Origin: Devosia sp. Leaf420
Lineage (GTDB): Bacteria > Pseudomonadota > Alphaproteobacteria > Rhizobiales > Devosiaceae
DNA: 64,000 bases
Assembly: GCF_001425445.1 (NCBI RefSeq)
Contig: NZ_LMQU01000013.1
Span: 1-64,000, forward strand
Reading direction: 5' to 3'
In this document: one piece after another, positions 7,689 through 20,876 of the stretch
Layout: each line of letters begins with the position of its first letter
Position numbering within the stretch: the first letter of the stretch is position 1
The notes under the pieces: generated by a model
What the model was told of the DNA's origin: nothing
The model's input: only the letters and a program-made list of their open reading frames with translations
Databases searched by the model: none
Position numbers and translations under genes: made by a program

Positions 7689-9542
7689 ATGGCAGGTGAA
7701 GCAGTGGCGCAGGCCGCCGAGGCGGCACACCACGGGATCGACCTTTTCCCCATCGTTGCCTTGCTGGCGGCCGGTGTCATTGCCGTGCCGATCTTTCGCC
7801 GGATCGGTCTTGGGTCCGTATTGGGCTACCTGGCGGCTGGGCTTTTGCTTGGGCCATCGGGCATCGGTTTGATCCGCGATCCGGCCTCGGTGCTGCAATT
7901 GGCCGAGCTTGGCGTCGTGATGTTCCTCTTCATTATCGGGCTCGAAATGGAGCCCAGCAAACTCTGGGCGCTGCGCAAGCAGATCTTTGGGCTGGGCGTG
8001 ATTCAAGTCGTGAGTTGCGGATTGTTGCTGACCGGGGTGGGCGTCGTCCTTGGGTTTTCGCCCGTTGTCGCCTTCATTTTCGGCATGGGCTTCGTGCTGA
8101 CATCGACGGCCATCGTCATGCAGATCTTGGGCGAGCGGGGCGAACTTGCGAGCGAGGGTGGACAGAAGATGGTCTCCATTCTTCTCCTCGAAGATCTCGC
8201 GATCGTGCCGCTGCTCGCCATCGTGGCGCTCTTGGCGCCGACGGGCGAGGACCAGTCGACGGTGACGCGATTGATCGGAGTCGCTGGCGCGATCGGCGCG
8301 ATCCTTTTGCTGATCTGGCTTGGGCGCCGCGTGATGAACCCCTTCTTTGCGGTTTTGGCCTCGGTCAAGGTGCGCGAAGTGATGACGGCGGCGGCGCTGC
8401 TGGTGGTTTTGGGCGCGGCGCTGCTGTTTCAGGTCAGCGGCCTTTCCATGGCCATGGGCGCATTCCTAGCCGGTGTGCTGCTCTCGACCTCGGCCTTTCG
8501 GCATCAGCTTGAAGCGGATGTGGAGCCGTTCCGCGGGCTTCTCTTGGGGTTGTTCTTTCTGGCGGTCGGCATGTCGCTCGATCTCGCGACGGTGTCGGAC
8601 AATTGGCAGATCATCGCGACCTGTGTCGTGCTGTTCATGGCGATCAAGGCGATCGCGATCTATGTCATCGCGCGGGTGTTGAAGTCGGACCATGGCGAGG
8701 CGCTGGAGCGCGCGGTGCTGATGGGGCAGGGCGGCGAATTCGCCTTCGTGCTCTACACAACCGCTGTTTCGGCCGGAATCATCGACGCGCCAAGCAATGC
8801 GATTTTTACCGCGACCGTCATCATTTCAATGGTGGTGACGCCGTTTGCGCTGATCCTGATGCGCCAGTTCATGCCCAAGAAGGTCGTTTCTTTCGACGGC
8901 ATCGAAAGGGCCAATGGGCTGTCGAGCCGCGTGCTGATCATCGGTTTCGGCCGCTTTGGCCAAATCGCCAGCCAGCCTCTCTTGGCGATGCACCACTCGG
9001 TCTCGATCATCGACAACGACACGGAAATGATCCGTGCTGCAGCTTCAATCGGGTTCAAGGTCTATTATGGTGATGGCACGCGTCTCGACGTGTTGCGCGC
9101 TGCGGGCGCCGGGACGGCCGATCTGATCCTTCTTTGCACCGACGACAAGGCACAGACCAACCGGATCGCCGAATTGGTACGGGATCAGTTCCCATTGGCG
9201 CGGGTAATGGCGCGCGCTTATGATCGTCAGCACGGCATCGAACTTCTGAGGGCAGGGGTCGAGTATCAGATCCGCGAGACCTTCGAATCGGCCGTCGCAT
9301 TCGGCGGTGAAGCGGCGGAAATGCTCGGCGCCAGCGAGGAAGAAGCGCACGAAGTGATCGAGGGCGTGCGTGAGCGCGACCGTCGCCGGTTTGAACTGCA
9401 GTTCAACGGCGAGGACTGGCGCAACCTTGGACGGCTTCTCCTCAGCAATGCCGAGGATCAGGCCCGCGAAAGCGGAATTACCGTTTCAGAACAAAACGCT
9501 GAGGAGGCAGTCGCACAATCGACGCCTCGTACAGGTAACTAA
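7689..9542 (+). CDS. CPA2 cation:proton antiporter with TrkA-N domain (KefB/KefC-like)
   Basis: A monovalent cation/H+ antiporter or K+ efflux system of 617 residues. About 12 membrane helices (residues 20-400) include the antiporter stretch MEPSKLWALRKQIFGLG, GFVLTSTAIVMQILGERGEL and GQGGEFAFVLYT. A Rossmann TrkA-N domain follows (about 415-530), with VLIIGFGRFGQ and a later IIDNDTE acidic turn expected to bind NAD(H) or AMP. The C-terminus is charged. KefB/C proteins of enterics are gated by glutathione adducts; whether this one is cannot be read. The product may help K+ or pH homeostasis. The next coding region on this strand is the glycogen operon. Confidence 0.88.
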   Translation: MAGEAVAQAAEAAHHGIDLFPIVALLAAGVIAVPIFRRIGLGSVLGYLAAGLLLGPSGIGLIRDPASVLQLAELGVVMFLFIIGLEMEPSKLWALRKQIFGLGVIQVVSCGLLLTGVGVVLGFSPVVAFIFGMGFVLTSTAIVMQILGERGELASEGGQKMVSILLLEDLAIVPLLAIVALLAPTGEDQSTVTRLIGVAGAIGAILLLIWLGRRVMNPFFAVLASVKVREVMTAAALLVVLGAALLFQVSGLSMAMGAFLAGVLLSTSAFRHQLEADVEPFRGLLLGLFFLAVGMSLDLATVSDNWQIIATCVVLFMAIKAIAIYVIARVLKSDHGEALERAVLMGQGGEFAFVLYTTAVSAGIIDAPSNAIFTATVIISMVVTPFALILMRQFMPKKVVSFDGIERANGLSSRVLIIGFGRFGQIASQPLLAMHHSVSIIDNDTEMIRAAASIGFKVYYGDGTRLDVLRAAGAGTADLILLCTDDKAQTNRIAELVRDQFPLARVMARAYDRQHGIELLRAGVEYQIRETFESAVAFGGEAAEMLGASEEEAHEVIEGVRERDRRRFELQFNGEDWRNLGRLLLSNAEDQARESGITVSEQNAEEAVAQSTPRTGN

Positions 9543-9618
9543 TTTCCCTGCCCTTCGAGGGGGCTTTCCGATGCACAAATTAAGTGCAAGAGTGATGCTT
9601 CTAGAGGGGAACATCGTC

Positions 9619-9699
9619 ATGAACACTGGATTGCGATATGCCGCAAAAGCCGATCGTCTACGATGCTCCGACGCCAGAGCCCCGCGCCACTACCGTTGA
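9619..9699 (+). CDS. Possible 26-residue leader ORF ahead of glgP
   Basis: An ATG at 9619 lies 8 bp after AGGGGA (9605-9610), the only good ribosome site here. The glgP ATG at 9638 is 28 bp from that site and has none of its own. The frame runs through the glgP start and ends at 9699 inside it. It may be a translated leader that delivers ribosomes to glgP, or a chance frame. The peptide is Arg-rich and matches nothing I know. Confidence 0.25.
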   Translation: MNTGLRYAAKADRLRCSDARAPRHYR

Positions 9700-12109
9700 A
9701 GCGATTCAAGCCGAGATCCTTGAAAGGCTGATCTATTCAGTCGGTAAGGACCCGATTGTCGCTCGCCCGCATGACTGGCTGCGCGCCGCGATCCTCGCTG
9801 TTCGCGACCGGATCATGGACCGCTGGATGGAGAGTTCTCGCGAGACATGGCGGACTTCGCACAAGCGCGTCTATTATCTCAGCCTTGAATTCCTGATCGG
9901 CCGGCTCATGCGCGATGCGATGAGCAATGTGGGCCTGATGGAGCCGGTGGCTCAGGCGCTCAAGAACCTCAATGTCGATCTTGGCGACCTGATCAATCTC
10001 GAGCCCGACGCAGCGCTGGGCAATGGTGGCCTCGGCCGTCTTGCGGCGTGTTTCCTTGAGTCCATGTCGTCGCTGAAAATCCCGGCTTACGGCTATGGCA
10101 TTCGCTATGTGCACGGGCTGTTCCGGCAGGAAATGAGCGAGGGCTGGCAGGTCGAATTGCCTGAAGACTGGCTCGCTCACGGCAATCCTTGGGAATTCGA
10201 GCGCCGCGAAAGCGCCTATGAAGTCGGCTTTGGCGGTCATGTCGAGCCGGTGACCGATGCCGACGGCACCGTGCGCCAGGAATGGCGACCGAATGAGCAT
10301 CTGCTTGCGGTGGCCTATGATACGCCGATCGTTGGCTGGCGCGGTTCGCGCGTCAACACGCTGCGACTCTGGAGCGCGCAGCCGATCGATCCGATCCTGC
10401 TCGACAAGTTCAACTCGGGCGACCACATCGGCGCGCTTGAAGAAAGCTCGCGCGCAGAAGCGATTACCCGGGTTCTCTACCCCGCCGATTCAACGCCGGC
10501 TGGGCAGGAATTGCGGCTGCGGCAGGAGTTCTTCTTCTCCTGCGCCTCGCTCCAGGACATCGTTCGCCGGCATCTTCAGCAATATGGCGATCTCGGCTCG
10601 CTGCCGGATAAGGTCGCGATCCAGCTCAATGATACTCACCCCGCGATTTCTGTGGCCGAACTCATGCGCATTCTCGTCGATGAGAATGGCCTTAAATGGG
10701 AAGAGGCGTGGAAGCTGACCAAGGGCACGTTTGGTTACACCAACCATACGCTCCTTCCAGAGGCGCTCGAAAGCTGGCCGGTGGCGCTGCTCGAGCGACT
10801 GCTGCCCCGGCACATGCAGATCGTCTACCAGATCAACGCTGCGGTTCTGACCGAAGCGCGGGCCAAGGCGTCATTCAGCGACCAGCAGGTTGCGGCAGTG
10901 TCGCTCATCGACGAGCATGGCGGGCGTCGCGTCCGCATGGGGCAGTTGGCCTTCGTCGGCTCGCATTCGATCAATGGCGTTTCTGCGCTTCATACCGAAC
11001 TCATGAAACAGACGGTGTTTGCCGATCTGCACAAGCTCTATCCCGAGCGCATCAACAACAAGACGAACGGCATCACGCCGCGGCGCTGGTTGATGCAGTG
11101 CAATCCCGGGCTGACCAAGCTGATCACCGAGCGCATCGGCCCTGAATTCCTCGACGATATCGAGAAGCTGCATCAGCTCGACGCCCATGCGCAGGATCCC
11201 GGTTTCCAGAAGCAGTTTGCGGCCGTCAAGCACGCGAACAAAGAGCGGCTGGTCAAGCTCATCAAGGATCGTGTCAACGTCAAGGTTTCGCCCGACGCGC
11301 TGTTCGACGTGCAAATCAAGCGCATCCACGAATACAAACGGCAATTGCTCAACATCATTCACGCCGTGGCGCTCTATGATGAAATCCGGGCGCATCCGGA
11401 GCGGAACTGGGTGCCTCGAGTCAAGATTTTCGCAGGCAAGGCCGCACCGAGCTACTGGAATGCCAAGCTGATCATCAAGCTTATCAATGACGTGGCACGC
11501 GTGATCAACAATGATCCGGCGGTGCGCGGGCTGCTCAAGGTGGTGTTCCTGCCCAATTACAATGTCAGCCTTGCCGAGCTGATCGTGCCGGCCGCCGATC
11601 TGTCCGAGCAGATTTCGACGGCGGGCATGGAAGCATCGGGCACCGGCAACATGAAGTTCATGGCCAATGGCGCCTTGACCATCGGCACGATGGACGGCGC
11701 CAATGTCGAAATGCACAAGGAAGTCGGCGACGACAACATCTTCATCTTCGGACTTACGACCGAACAGGTGGATGAAAAGCGGGCCAAGGGCGAGGCACCG
11801 GCTGAGGTGCTCCAGAGCACGCACCGGCTGCGCGAGGCGCTTGACGCCATATCGTCGGGTGTCTACTCGCCGGACGATCCGAACCGCTATCGCGATCTGA
11901 TCGGTGGGCTGCGCGACCATGACTGGTTCATGGTGGCCCGCGATTTCGACGCCTATTGGGATGCTCAGGCCAAGGTCGAGAAAACCTGGCTCGACCGATC
12001 GCGTTGGGATGCCATGGCCATCCGAAACACCGCCAATGTGGGCTTCTTCTCGTCCGACCGGACCATCAGGCAATATGCCCATGACATCTGGGATGTGCAG
12101 ACGGCTTGA
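9638..12109 (+). CDS. glgP: Glycogen phosphorylase
   Basis: Releases glucose 1-phosphate from glycogen ends by phosphorolysis, using pyridoxal phosphate. The 823 residues are full length for the GT35 family. Visible are YLSLEFLIGRLMRDAMSN near the N-terminus, GNGGLGRLAACFLES, QLNDTHPAISVAELMRILVD, KTNGITPRRWL and the cofactor site EASGTGNMKFMANGALTIG, with the PLP Lys at about residue 673. It is the first gene of the operon glgP-glgB-glgC-glgA-pgm-glgX. A stop codon in frame at 9620 excludes a longer start, and translation initiation looks weak unless coupled to the small ORF at 9619. Confidence 0.96.
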   Translation: MPQKPIVYDAPTPEPRATTVEAIQAEILERLIYSVGKDPIVARPHDWLRAAILAVRDRIMDRWMESSRETWRTSHKRVYYLSLEFLIGRLMRDAMSNVGLMEPVAQALKNLNVDLGDLINLEPDAALGNGGLGRLAACFLESMSSLKIPAYGYGIRYVHGLFRQEMSEGWQVELPEDWLAHGNPWEFERRESAYEVGFGGHVEPVTDADGTVRQEWRPNEHLLAVAYDTPIVGWRGSRVNTLRLWSAQPIDPILLDKFNSGDHIGALEESSRAEAITRVLYPADSTPAGQELRLRQEFFFSCASLQDIVRRHLQQYGDLGSLPDKVAIQLNDTHPAISVAELMRILVDENGLKWEEAWKLTKGTFGYTNHTLLPEALESWPVALLERLLPRHMQIVYQINAAVLTEARAKASFSDQQVAAVSLIDEHGGRRVRMGQLAFVGSHSINGVSALHTELMKQTVFADLHKLYPERINNKTNGITPRRWLMQCNPGLTKLITERIGPEFLDDIEKLHQLDAHAQDPGFQKQFAAVKHANKERLVKLIKDRVNVKVSPDALFDVQIKRIHEYKRQLLNIIHAVALYDEIRAHPERNWVPRVKIFAGKAAPSYWNAKLIIKLINDVARVINNDPAVRGLLKVVFLPNYNVSLAELIVPAADLSEQISTAGMEASGTGNMKFMANGALTIGTMDGANVEMHKEVGDDNIFIFGLTTEQVDEKRAKGEAPAEVLQSTHRLREALDAISSGVYSPDDPNRYRDLIGGLRDHDWFMVARDFDAYWDAQAKVEKTWLDRSRWDAMAIRNTANVGFFSSDRTIRQYAHDIWDVQTA

Positions 12110-12171
12110 AAAATAAGTCAGGCCGCGGATCGAATTTCGCTCTGCGGCCTTACCGAATGACGACCACCTGA

Positions 12172-14394
12172 ATGAATTTGGCTGGTCATGGGGGGATGCA
12201 AGGCGTGGCAAAAGAAGCTTGGCAGGCTGAGGGCAGGGATATCGAAGACATCGTGGCGGGTCGCCACGGCAATGCCTTCGGCGTTCTCGGACTGCACGAG
12301 ATAGGCGGGGACTGGGTGCTGCGCGCCTTTATTCCGCATGCGGAGTCAGTCGAGGCCTTCACGCTCGACGACAAGCCGCTTGGCAATCTCTATCCCCGGC
12401 ATGGCGGTGGTTTTTTCGAAGGCAAGGTGAGCATCGACGCGCGCCAGCCGATCCGGTTCGAGGCCAAGAACGCCGGCGGCGTTTGGACGGTGTTCGATCC
12501 GTTTTCCTTCGGTCCCGTGCTCGGGCCGATGGATGATTATTACATCAAGGAAGGCAGCCACCTCAGGCTCTTCGACAAGCTCGGCGCGCACGAGATGGAA
12601 TTCGAGGGCATCCACGGGACGCATTTTGCGGTGTGGGCGCCTAATGCGAGACGCGTTTCCGTCGTCGGACCGTTCAACCAGTGGGATGGGCGCCGCCACC
12701 CGATGCGCAATCGCGATGGGATCTGGGAAGTATTCATCCCGGTTTTGGGCACGGGGACGATCTATAAATATGAAATCGTCGGCGCCGACGGGCAGGTCTT
12801 GCCGTTGAAGGCCGATCCGATGGCGCGGCAGGCTGAACTGCGGCCGCGCAATGCGTCGGTGGTTCCTGATCCGACGCCGTTCACCTGGACAGACGATCGC
12901 TACATGGAAGAACGGGCCAAGCGCGATTGGCGCCGCTCGCCCATGTCGATCTATGAAGTGCATCTGGGTTCGTGGCGGCGGCGGCCGGATGGCTCGTTCA
13001 TGAGCTATGACCAGCTTGCCGAGCAGCTTGTGCCCTACGCCGCTGATATGGGTTACACCCATCTCGAATTCATGCCGGTCAGCGAGCACCCCTATGATCC
13101 GAGCTGGGGCTATCAGCCGACGGGCATGTTTGCGCCCACGGCGCGCTTTGGCGATCCGGCCGGATTTGCGCGGCTGGTGAACGCGGCGCATGAGGCGGGG
13201 CTCGGGGTCATTCTCGATTGGGTGCCGGCGCATTTCCCGACCGACGAATTCGGCCTGGCGCATTTTGACGGCACCGCGCTTTATGAGCATGCCGATCCGC
13301 GGCAGGGCTATCATCCTGACTGGAACACCGCGATCTACAATTTTGGGCGCAAGGAGGTTTCCGCCTTCCTGACCAATAGCGCGCTCTATTGGTTCGAGAC
13401 GTTCCATATCGACGGCATGCGCGTCGATGCGGTGGCGTCCATGCTTTATCTCGATTACTCGCGGCAGGCGGGGCAGTGGGTGCCAAACCAGCATGGCGGC
13501 AACGAGAACCTCGATGCGGTGGCGTTCTTGCAGCGCGTCAATGCCGAAGTTTACCGGCAATTCCCCGGCGCTTTCATGATTGCCGAGGAATCGACTTCGT
13601 GGCCGGGCGTCAGTGCGCCGACCTATGCGGGCGGGTTGGGGTTCGGGTTCAAGTGGAACATGGGCTTCATGAACGATACGCTGCGGTTCATGAGCCGCAA
13701 CGCGATCCATCGCCGCTATCACCACAGCGACATGACCTTCGGGTTAGTCTACGCCTTCAGCGAAAACTTCGTCCTGCCGCTCAGCCATGATGAGGTGGTG
13801 CATGGCAAGGGTGCGCTCCTGACCAAGATGCCGGGAGACGATTGGCAGCAATTTGCCAATCTGCGGGCCTATCTCGCCTTCATGTGGGGGCACCCGGGCA
13901 AGAAGCTTTTGTTCATGGGCCAGGAGTTTGCGCAGCGCGAAGAATGGACCGAGAGCCGCAGCCTTGACTGGTGGCTGCTCGATTCAGCGCCGCACGAAGG
14001 GATGCGCCGCCTCGTGGCCGATCTCAATGCGGCCTATCGCAGCCTGCCGGCCTTGCATGAGCGCGATTGCGAGCCGGATGGCTTCGAATGGCTGATCGGC
14101 AACGATCAGACCAATACGGTTTTTGCCTGGCTGAGAAAGGCCGAAGGCGCCGACCCGGTCGTCGTCATCTCCAATATGACGCCTGTTCCACGCAGCGGCT
14201 ATAAAGTGCCGGTGCCGCTGACCGGGCGCTGGGTTGAACGGATCAATACCGATGCGGGTTGGTATGCCGGGGGCAATACCGGCAACCAAGGCGCCGTGAC
14301 CGCGTATCCCGTCGAGGGCCGACATCTGCCTGCAGAGATGGAAGTTTTCCTGCCGCCGCTGGCGACAGTTTTCCTGAAATACGAGCCTGAATAA
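12172..14394 (+). CDS. glgB: 1,4-alpha-glucan branching enzyme
   Basis: Makes the alpha-1,6 branches of glycogen (GH13). The 740-residue protein has the long bacterial form: an N1 domain, a CBM48 (about 120-220, FAVWAPNARRVSVVGPFNQW), a catalytic barrel and a C-terminal beta domain. Catalytic features are DGMRVDAV with the nucleophile Asp near residue 419, the acid Glu near 472 in MIAEEST, and LSHDEVVHGK with the third carboxylate. The ATG at 12172 gives a normal length; an ATG at 12196 is possible. It follows glgP after 62 bp that include an imperfect GGCCGC/GCGGCC hairpin, which could tune expression between the two genes. Confidence 0.95.
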   Translation: MNLAGHGGMQGVAKEAWQAEGRDIEDIVAGRHGNAFGVLGLHEIGGDWVLRAFIPHAESVEAFTLDDKPLGNLYPRHGGGFFEGKVSIDARQPIRFEAKNAGGVWTVFDPFSFGPVLGPMDDYYIKEGSHLRLFDKLGAHEMEFEGIHGTHFAVWAPNARRVSVVGPFNQWDGRRHPMRNRDGIWEVFIPVLGTGTIYKYEIVGADGQVLPLKADPMARQAELRPRNASVVPDPTPFTWTDDRYMEERAKRDWRRSPMSIYEVHLGSWRRRPDGSFMSYDQLAEQLVPYAADMGYTHLEFMPVSEHPYDPSWGYQPTGMFAPTARFGDPAGFARLVNAAHEAGLGVILDWVPAHFPTDEFGLAHFDGTALYEHADPRQGYHPDWNTAIYNFGRKEVSAFLTNSALYWFETFHIDGMRVDAVASMLYLDYSRQAGQWVPNQHGGNENLDAVAFLQRVNAEVYRQFPGAFMIAEESTSWPGVSAPTYAGGLGFGFKWNMGFMNDTLRFMSRNAIHRRYHHSDMTFGLVYAFSENFVLPLSHDEVVHGKGALLTKMPGDDWQQFANLRAYLAFMWGHPGKKLLFMGQEFAQREEWTESRSLDWWLLDSAPHEGMRRLVADLNAAYRSLPALHERDCEPDGFEWLIGNDQTNTVFAWLRKAEGADPVVVISNMTPVPRSGYKVPVPLTGRWVERINTDAGWYAGGNTGNQGAVTAYPVEGRHLPAEMEVFLPPLATVFLKYEPE

Positions 14395-14450
14395 CACGTT
14401 ATCGAGTGAATACGTCCCGCGGGAGCGGCGGGCACTAGTGGAGGAAGTGA

Positions 14451-15718
14451 ATGGCTGATTATCGGGCACCGTCGCCATTGGCGCGTGAGGCTATGGCCTA
14501 TGTTCTGGCTGGCGGACGCGGCACGCGTCTGATGGAACTGACCGACCGGCGCGCCAAGCCCGCCGTCTATTTTGGCGGCAAGTCGCGTATCATCGACTTC
14601 GCGCTCTCCAATGCCATCAATTCGGGCATTCGACGCATTTCTGTGGCGACGCAATATCAGGCGCACAGCCTCATTCGCCACCTGCAGCGCGGCTGGAACT
14701 TCCTGCGCACCGAGCGCAACGAAAGCTTCGACGTGCTGCCCGCGAGCCAGCGCGTCAAGGAAGACATGTGGTACGCCGGCACGGCCGACGCCGTGTATCA
14801 GAACATGGACATCATCGAGGATTACGGTCCGCGCTATATCGTGCTCCTGGCCGGCGACCACATCTACAAGATGGACTACGAAATCATGCTGCGGCAGCAC
14901 GTCGATACGGGCGCCGACGTGACCATCGGCTGTCTCGAAGTGCCGCGCATGGAAGCGACGGGCTTTGGCGTGATGCATGTCGACGGGCGCGACCGCGTCG
15001 TCGATTTCGTCGAAAAGCCCAAAGATCCGCCGGGTATTCCGGACAAGCCGGATATGGCTTTGGCATCAATGGGCATCTATGTGTTCGAGACGCGTTTCCT
15101 CATGGAACAGCTCCGTCGCGACGCGGCGACCGAAGGGTCTAGCCGCGATTTCGGCAAGGACATCATCCCCTATATCGTCAAGAACGGCACGGCCTGGGCA
15201 CACCGATTCCCGCGCTCCTGCGTGCGCTCGAGCAACGAGACGGTTTCCTATTGGCGCGACGTCGGCACGGTCGATGCCTATTGGAAAGCCAATATCGATC
15301 TCACCGACATCAATCCGCAGCTCGATCTCTATGATCGCGACTGGCCAATCTGGACCTATGCCGAGATTACGCCGCCGGCCAAGTTCGTGCACGACTTCGA
15401 CGGACGTCGCGGCTCGGCGGTCAATTCGCTGGTTTCGGGCGATTGCATCATTTCGGGTGGCCATCTGCAGCGCACACTGATGTCGACGGGTTCGCGCGTG
15501 CATTCCTATTCAGCGCTCGATGAGGCCGTGGTGCTGCCCTATTGCGATATCGGGCAGAATGCGAGGCTGAGAAAGGTCGTCATTGACCGCGGCGTCAATA
15601 TCCCGGCGGGTCTCGTCGTGGGCGAAGATCCGGAATTCGATGCCAAGTGGTTCCGGCGGACGGAAGAGGGCGTGACCTTGATCACCCAGGCCATGGTCAA
15701 CCGCTATCTGGCCGATCG

Positions 15719-15722
<4 letters not shown>
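14451..15722 (+). CDS. glgC: Glucose-1-phosphate adenylyltransferase (ADP-glucose synthase)
   Basis: Forms ADP-glucose from ATP and glucose 1-phosphate, the committed step of glycogen synthesis. At 423 residues it is full length. It has the nucleotide-binding signature [20 protein letters not shown] at about residues 13-32, [30 protein letters not shown], and the Asp/Lys sugar site [14 protein letters not shown] and FVEKP. A left-handed helix domain ends the protein. It has a strong ribosome site (GGAGGAAG, 8 bp before ATG). The last base triplet overlaps the glgA start in an ATGA arrangement. Activation by fructose 6-phosphate or pyruvate is usual for alphaproteobacterial enzymes but not readable here. 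Confidence 0.96.
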
Positions 15723-18794
<3,072 letters not shown>

Positions 18795-18801
18795 GACCAG
18801 T

Positions 18802-20805
18802 TTGTTGAGCGAACCAACACTCGTTCCGGGCGCCGGGAGCATTGCAAAGCTCGGCGCCACCATCACGGAGAACGGCGTCAATTTCGCCGTTTACTCCGAA
18901 ACTGCCAGTGCCATCTGGGTTTCGCTCTTTGATGAGCAGGACCAGGAAATCGCGCGGGTCGAACTCGACGTACACGAGGACAATATTCGGGCTGGCCTGA
19001 TTGCCGGCCTTGGCGCTGGTGCCCGCTATGGGCTGCGCGCCGATGGAAGGTATGACGAGGAGCAGGGGTTCTTCTTCGATCCGCAAAAGCTGCTGGTCGA
19101 TCCCTATGCACGGCGGCTCGACCGGGTCTTTGTGCGCTCGCCGCGTTTGCGGCTTCGACGAGAAGAGGCGGTGGATACGGCGCCGCTGATCCCCAAGGCG
19201 ATCGTCGTCGGGGAAGGCAATGAAAATGCACTGCCACGTGGGGAGCCGCCGGGCCTTTTTTATGAGCTCAATGTTCGCGGCTTCTCCATGCGCCATCCGA
19301 GCGTGCAGGGGCCGCTGCGCGGCACGATCGCGGCGCTGACGACGCAACGTGTAATCGATCATTTCAAGTATCTCGGTGTCGACACCTTGCAGTTGATGCC
19401 AGTGGCCGCGTGGATCGACGAAGGGCATCTGCCGGCTCTGGGGCTTACCAATGCCTGGGGTTATAACCCCGTGGCTTATTTCGCCATAGACCCGCGCCTC
19501 GCGCCGCGCGGGCCGCAAGAATTGCGCGTGATGACCGATCTCTACCGGGAGAACGGCATCTCGGTGATCCTCGACGTCGTCTATAACCACACCGGCGAAA
19601 GCGATGCCGAAGGGCCGATGCTGAGCATGATGGGGCTCGACGCGCAGACCTATTATCGCTTCGTTGAGGTCGATGGGAAGAAGGTGCTGGTCAACGATAC
19701 CGGCACTGGCAATACGCTGCGGTGCGATCATCCGGCGGTGCAGCGGCTCGTCATCGAGAGCCTCCGCTATTGGGTCGAAGAGCTTGGCGTTTCAGGCTTC
19801 CGCTTCGATCTCGCGACAATTTTGGGCCGCGAGCCCGGCTTCAATCCGGACGCCGAAATGCTGCGGCTGATCAAGACCGATCCGGTGTTGAGCCAGTGCA
19901 TTCTTGTCGCTGAGCCGTGGGACCCCGGGCCGGGCGGCTATGGCTTAGGAAAATTTGGGCCCGAATTCCAGGAACACAACGACACGTTTCGCGATGAGGT
20001 GCGTTCGTTCTGGAAGGGCGAGCCCTATACAATAGGGGCGCTGGCGGGGAAGCTTTCTGGATCGGCAGAGGTTTTCAATACGCCGGGCAGGAGCCCGAGC
20101 GACAGCGTCAATATGCTGGCGGTGCATGACGGTTTCACGCTGCGCGATCTCGTCAGCTACAACGACAAGCACAATGAGGCCAATGGCGAGAACAATCGCG
20201 ATGGGCACGGCAACAACCATTCGTGGAATTGCGGCGTCGAGGGCGAGACGGAGGACGAGGGCATCAATGCCGTGCGGCGCCGGGACGTCCGGGCACTGCT
20301 CGCGACGCTGTTCTTTTCGCGCGGAACACCGCTGATCCAGCAGGGCGACGAGCTTTATCGCACGCAGCAAGGCAACAATAATGCCTATGCGCAGGACAAT
20401 GAGATCACGTGGCTCGATTGGGACAATGCCGATGGGGCACTGGTGGATTTCGTCGCGGCTGTGAATGCCTTTCGCAAGGCGCATCCAGCGTTGAGCGCGG
20501 ACGCGTTCTTCACGGGCCAGGACAAGGACGGCGGGCGCGATGTCGTCTGGCTGCACCCGGACGGGCGCGAGATGACCGAGGGCGACTGGAACGATGCCGG
20601 CGCCTCGGTGCTCGGCATGCACCTGCGCTATGAGGGTGACGAGGTGCTGGTGTGGTTCAACCGGCGAATCGATCCTGTGGAAGCCAGGCTGCCGGAGGGC
20701 GATTGGGCGCTGGGCATCCAGTCGGATCCGGGATTTGAGGTTTCGGTGTCCGAGAGCGTCGCGAAAGTTGGGCCCCGGTCGGTCGTGGCGCTGGTTCGGC
20801 CGTAA
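18802..20805 (+). CDS. glgX: Glycogen debranching enzyme GlgX
   Basis: A GH13 isoamylase-type enzyme that hydrolyses alpha-1,6 branches of phosphorylase-limited glycogen. It is about 667 residues, close to E. coli GlgX (657). The N-terminal CBM48-like region (about 5-110) is followed by the barrel with YNPVAYFAIDPR, ILDVVYNHTGE, GVSGFRFDLAT (nucleophile Asp), LVAEPWDPGPGG (acid Glu) and VHDGFTLRDLVSYNDKHNEAN. The start is TTG; 18802 and 18805 are both possible and neither has a strong ribosome site. It ends the operon, with a palindromic repeat downstream but no T-tract terminator. Confidence 0.94.
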   Translation: MLSEPTLVPGAGSIAKLGATITENGVNFAVYSETASAIWVSLFDEQDQEIARVELDVHEDNIRAGLIAGLGAGARYGLRADGRYDEEQGFFFDPQKLLVDPYARRLDRVFVRSPRLRLRREEAVDTAPLIPKAIVVGEGNENALPRGEPPGLFYELNVRGFSMRHPSVQGPLRGTIAALTTQRVIDHFKYLGVDTLQLMPVAAWIDEGHLPALGLTNAWGYNPVAYFAIDPRLAPRGPQELRVMTDLYRENGISVILDVVYNHTGESDAEGPMLSMMGLDAQTYYRFVEVDGKKVLVNDTGTGNTLRCDHPAVQRLVIESLRYWVEELGVSGFRFDLATILGREPGFNPDAEMLRLIKTDPVLSQCILVAEPWDPGPGGYGLGKFGPEFQEHNDTFRDEVRSFWKGEPYTIGALAGKLSGSAEVFNTPGRSPSDSVNMLAVHDGFTLRDLVSYNDKHNEANGENNRDGHGNNHSWNCGVEGETEDEGINAVRRRDVRALLATLFFSRGTPLIQQGDELYRTQQGNNNAYAQDNEITWLDWDNADGALVDFVAAVNAFRKAHPALSADAFFTGQDKDGGRDVVWLHPDGREMTEGDWNDAGASVLGMHLRYEGDEVLVWFNRRIDPVEARLPEGDWALGIQSDPGFEVSVSESVAKVGPRSVVALVRP

Positions 20806-20833
20806 CGACCGAGTTACGAAAGCTTAGGATAGG

Positions 20834-20855
20834 CCCCGGCTTTCGCCGGGGTGAC
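20834..20855. repeat. Dispersed palindrome (CCCCGGC-TTTC-GCCGGGG-TGAC)
   Basis: A perfect 7-bp stem with a TTTC loop followed by TGAC. The same half occurs at the right side of the longer repeat at 46609-46677, so it belongs to a dispersed family, probably a degenerate half copy. It lies between convergent glgX and ureG and may stop transcription from either side. Confidence 0.7.
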
Positions 20856-20876
20856 GATCTGGGGGTAGGGTGGCGG

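Noticed and set aside
20834-20855. Intrinsic terminator of glgX
   Set aside because: The stem is good but no T tract follows, and the same sequence recurs elsewhere as a dispersed repeat.
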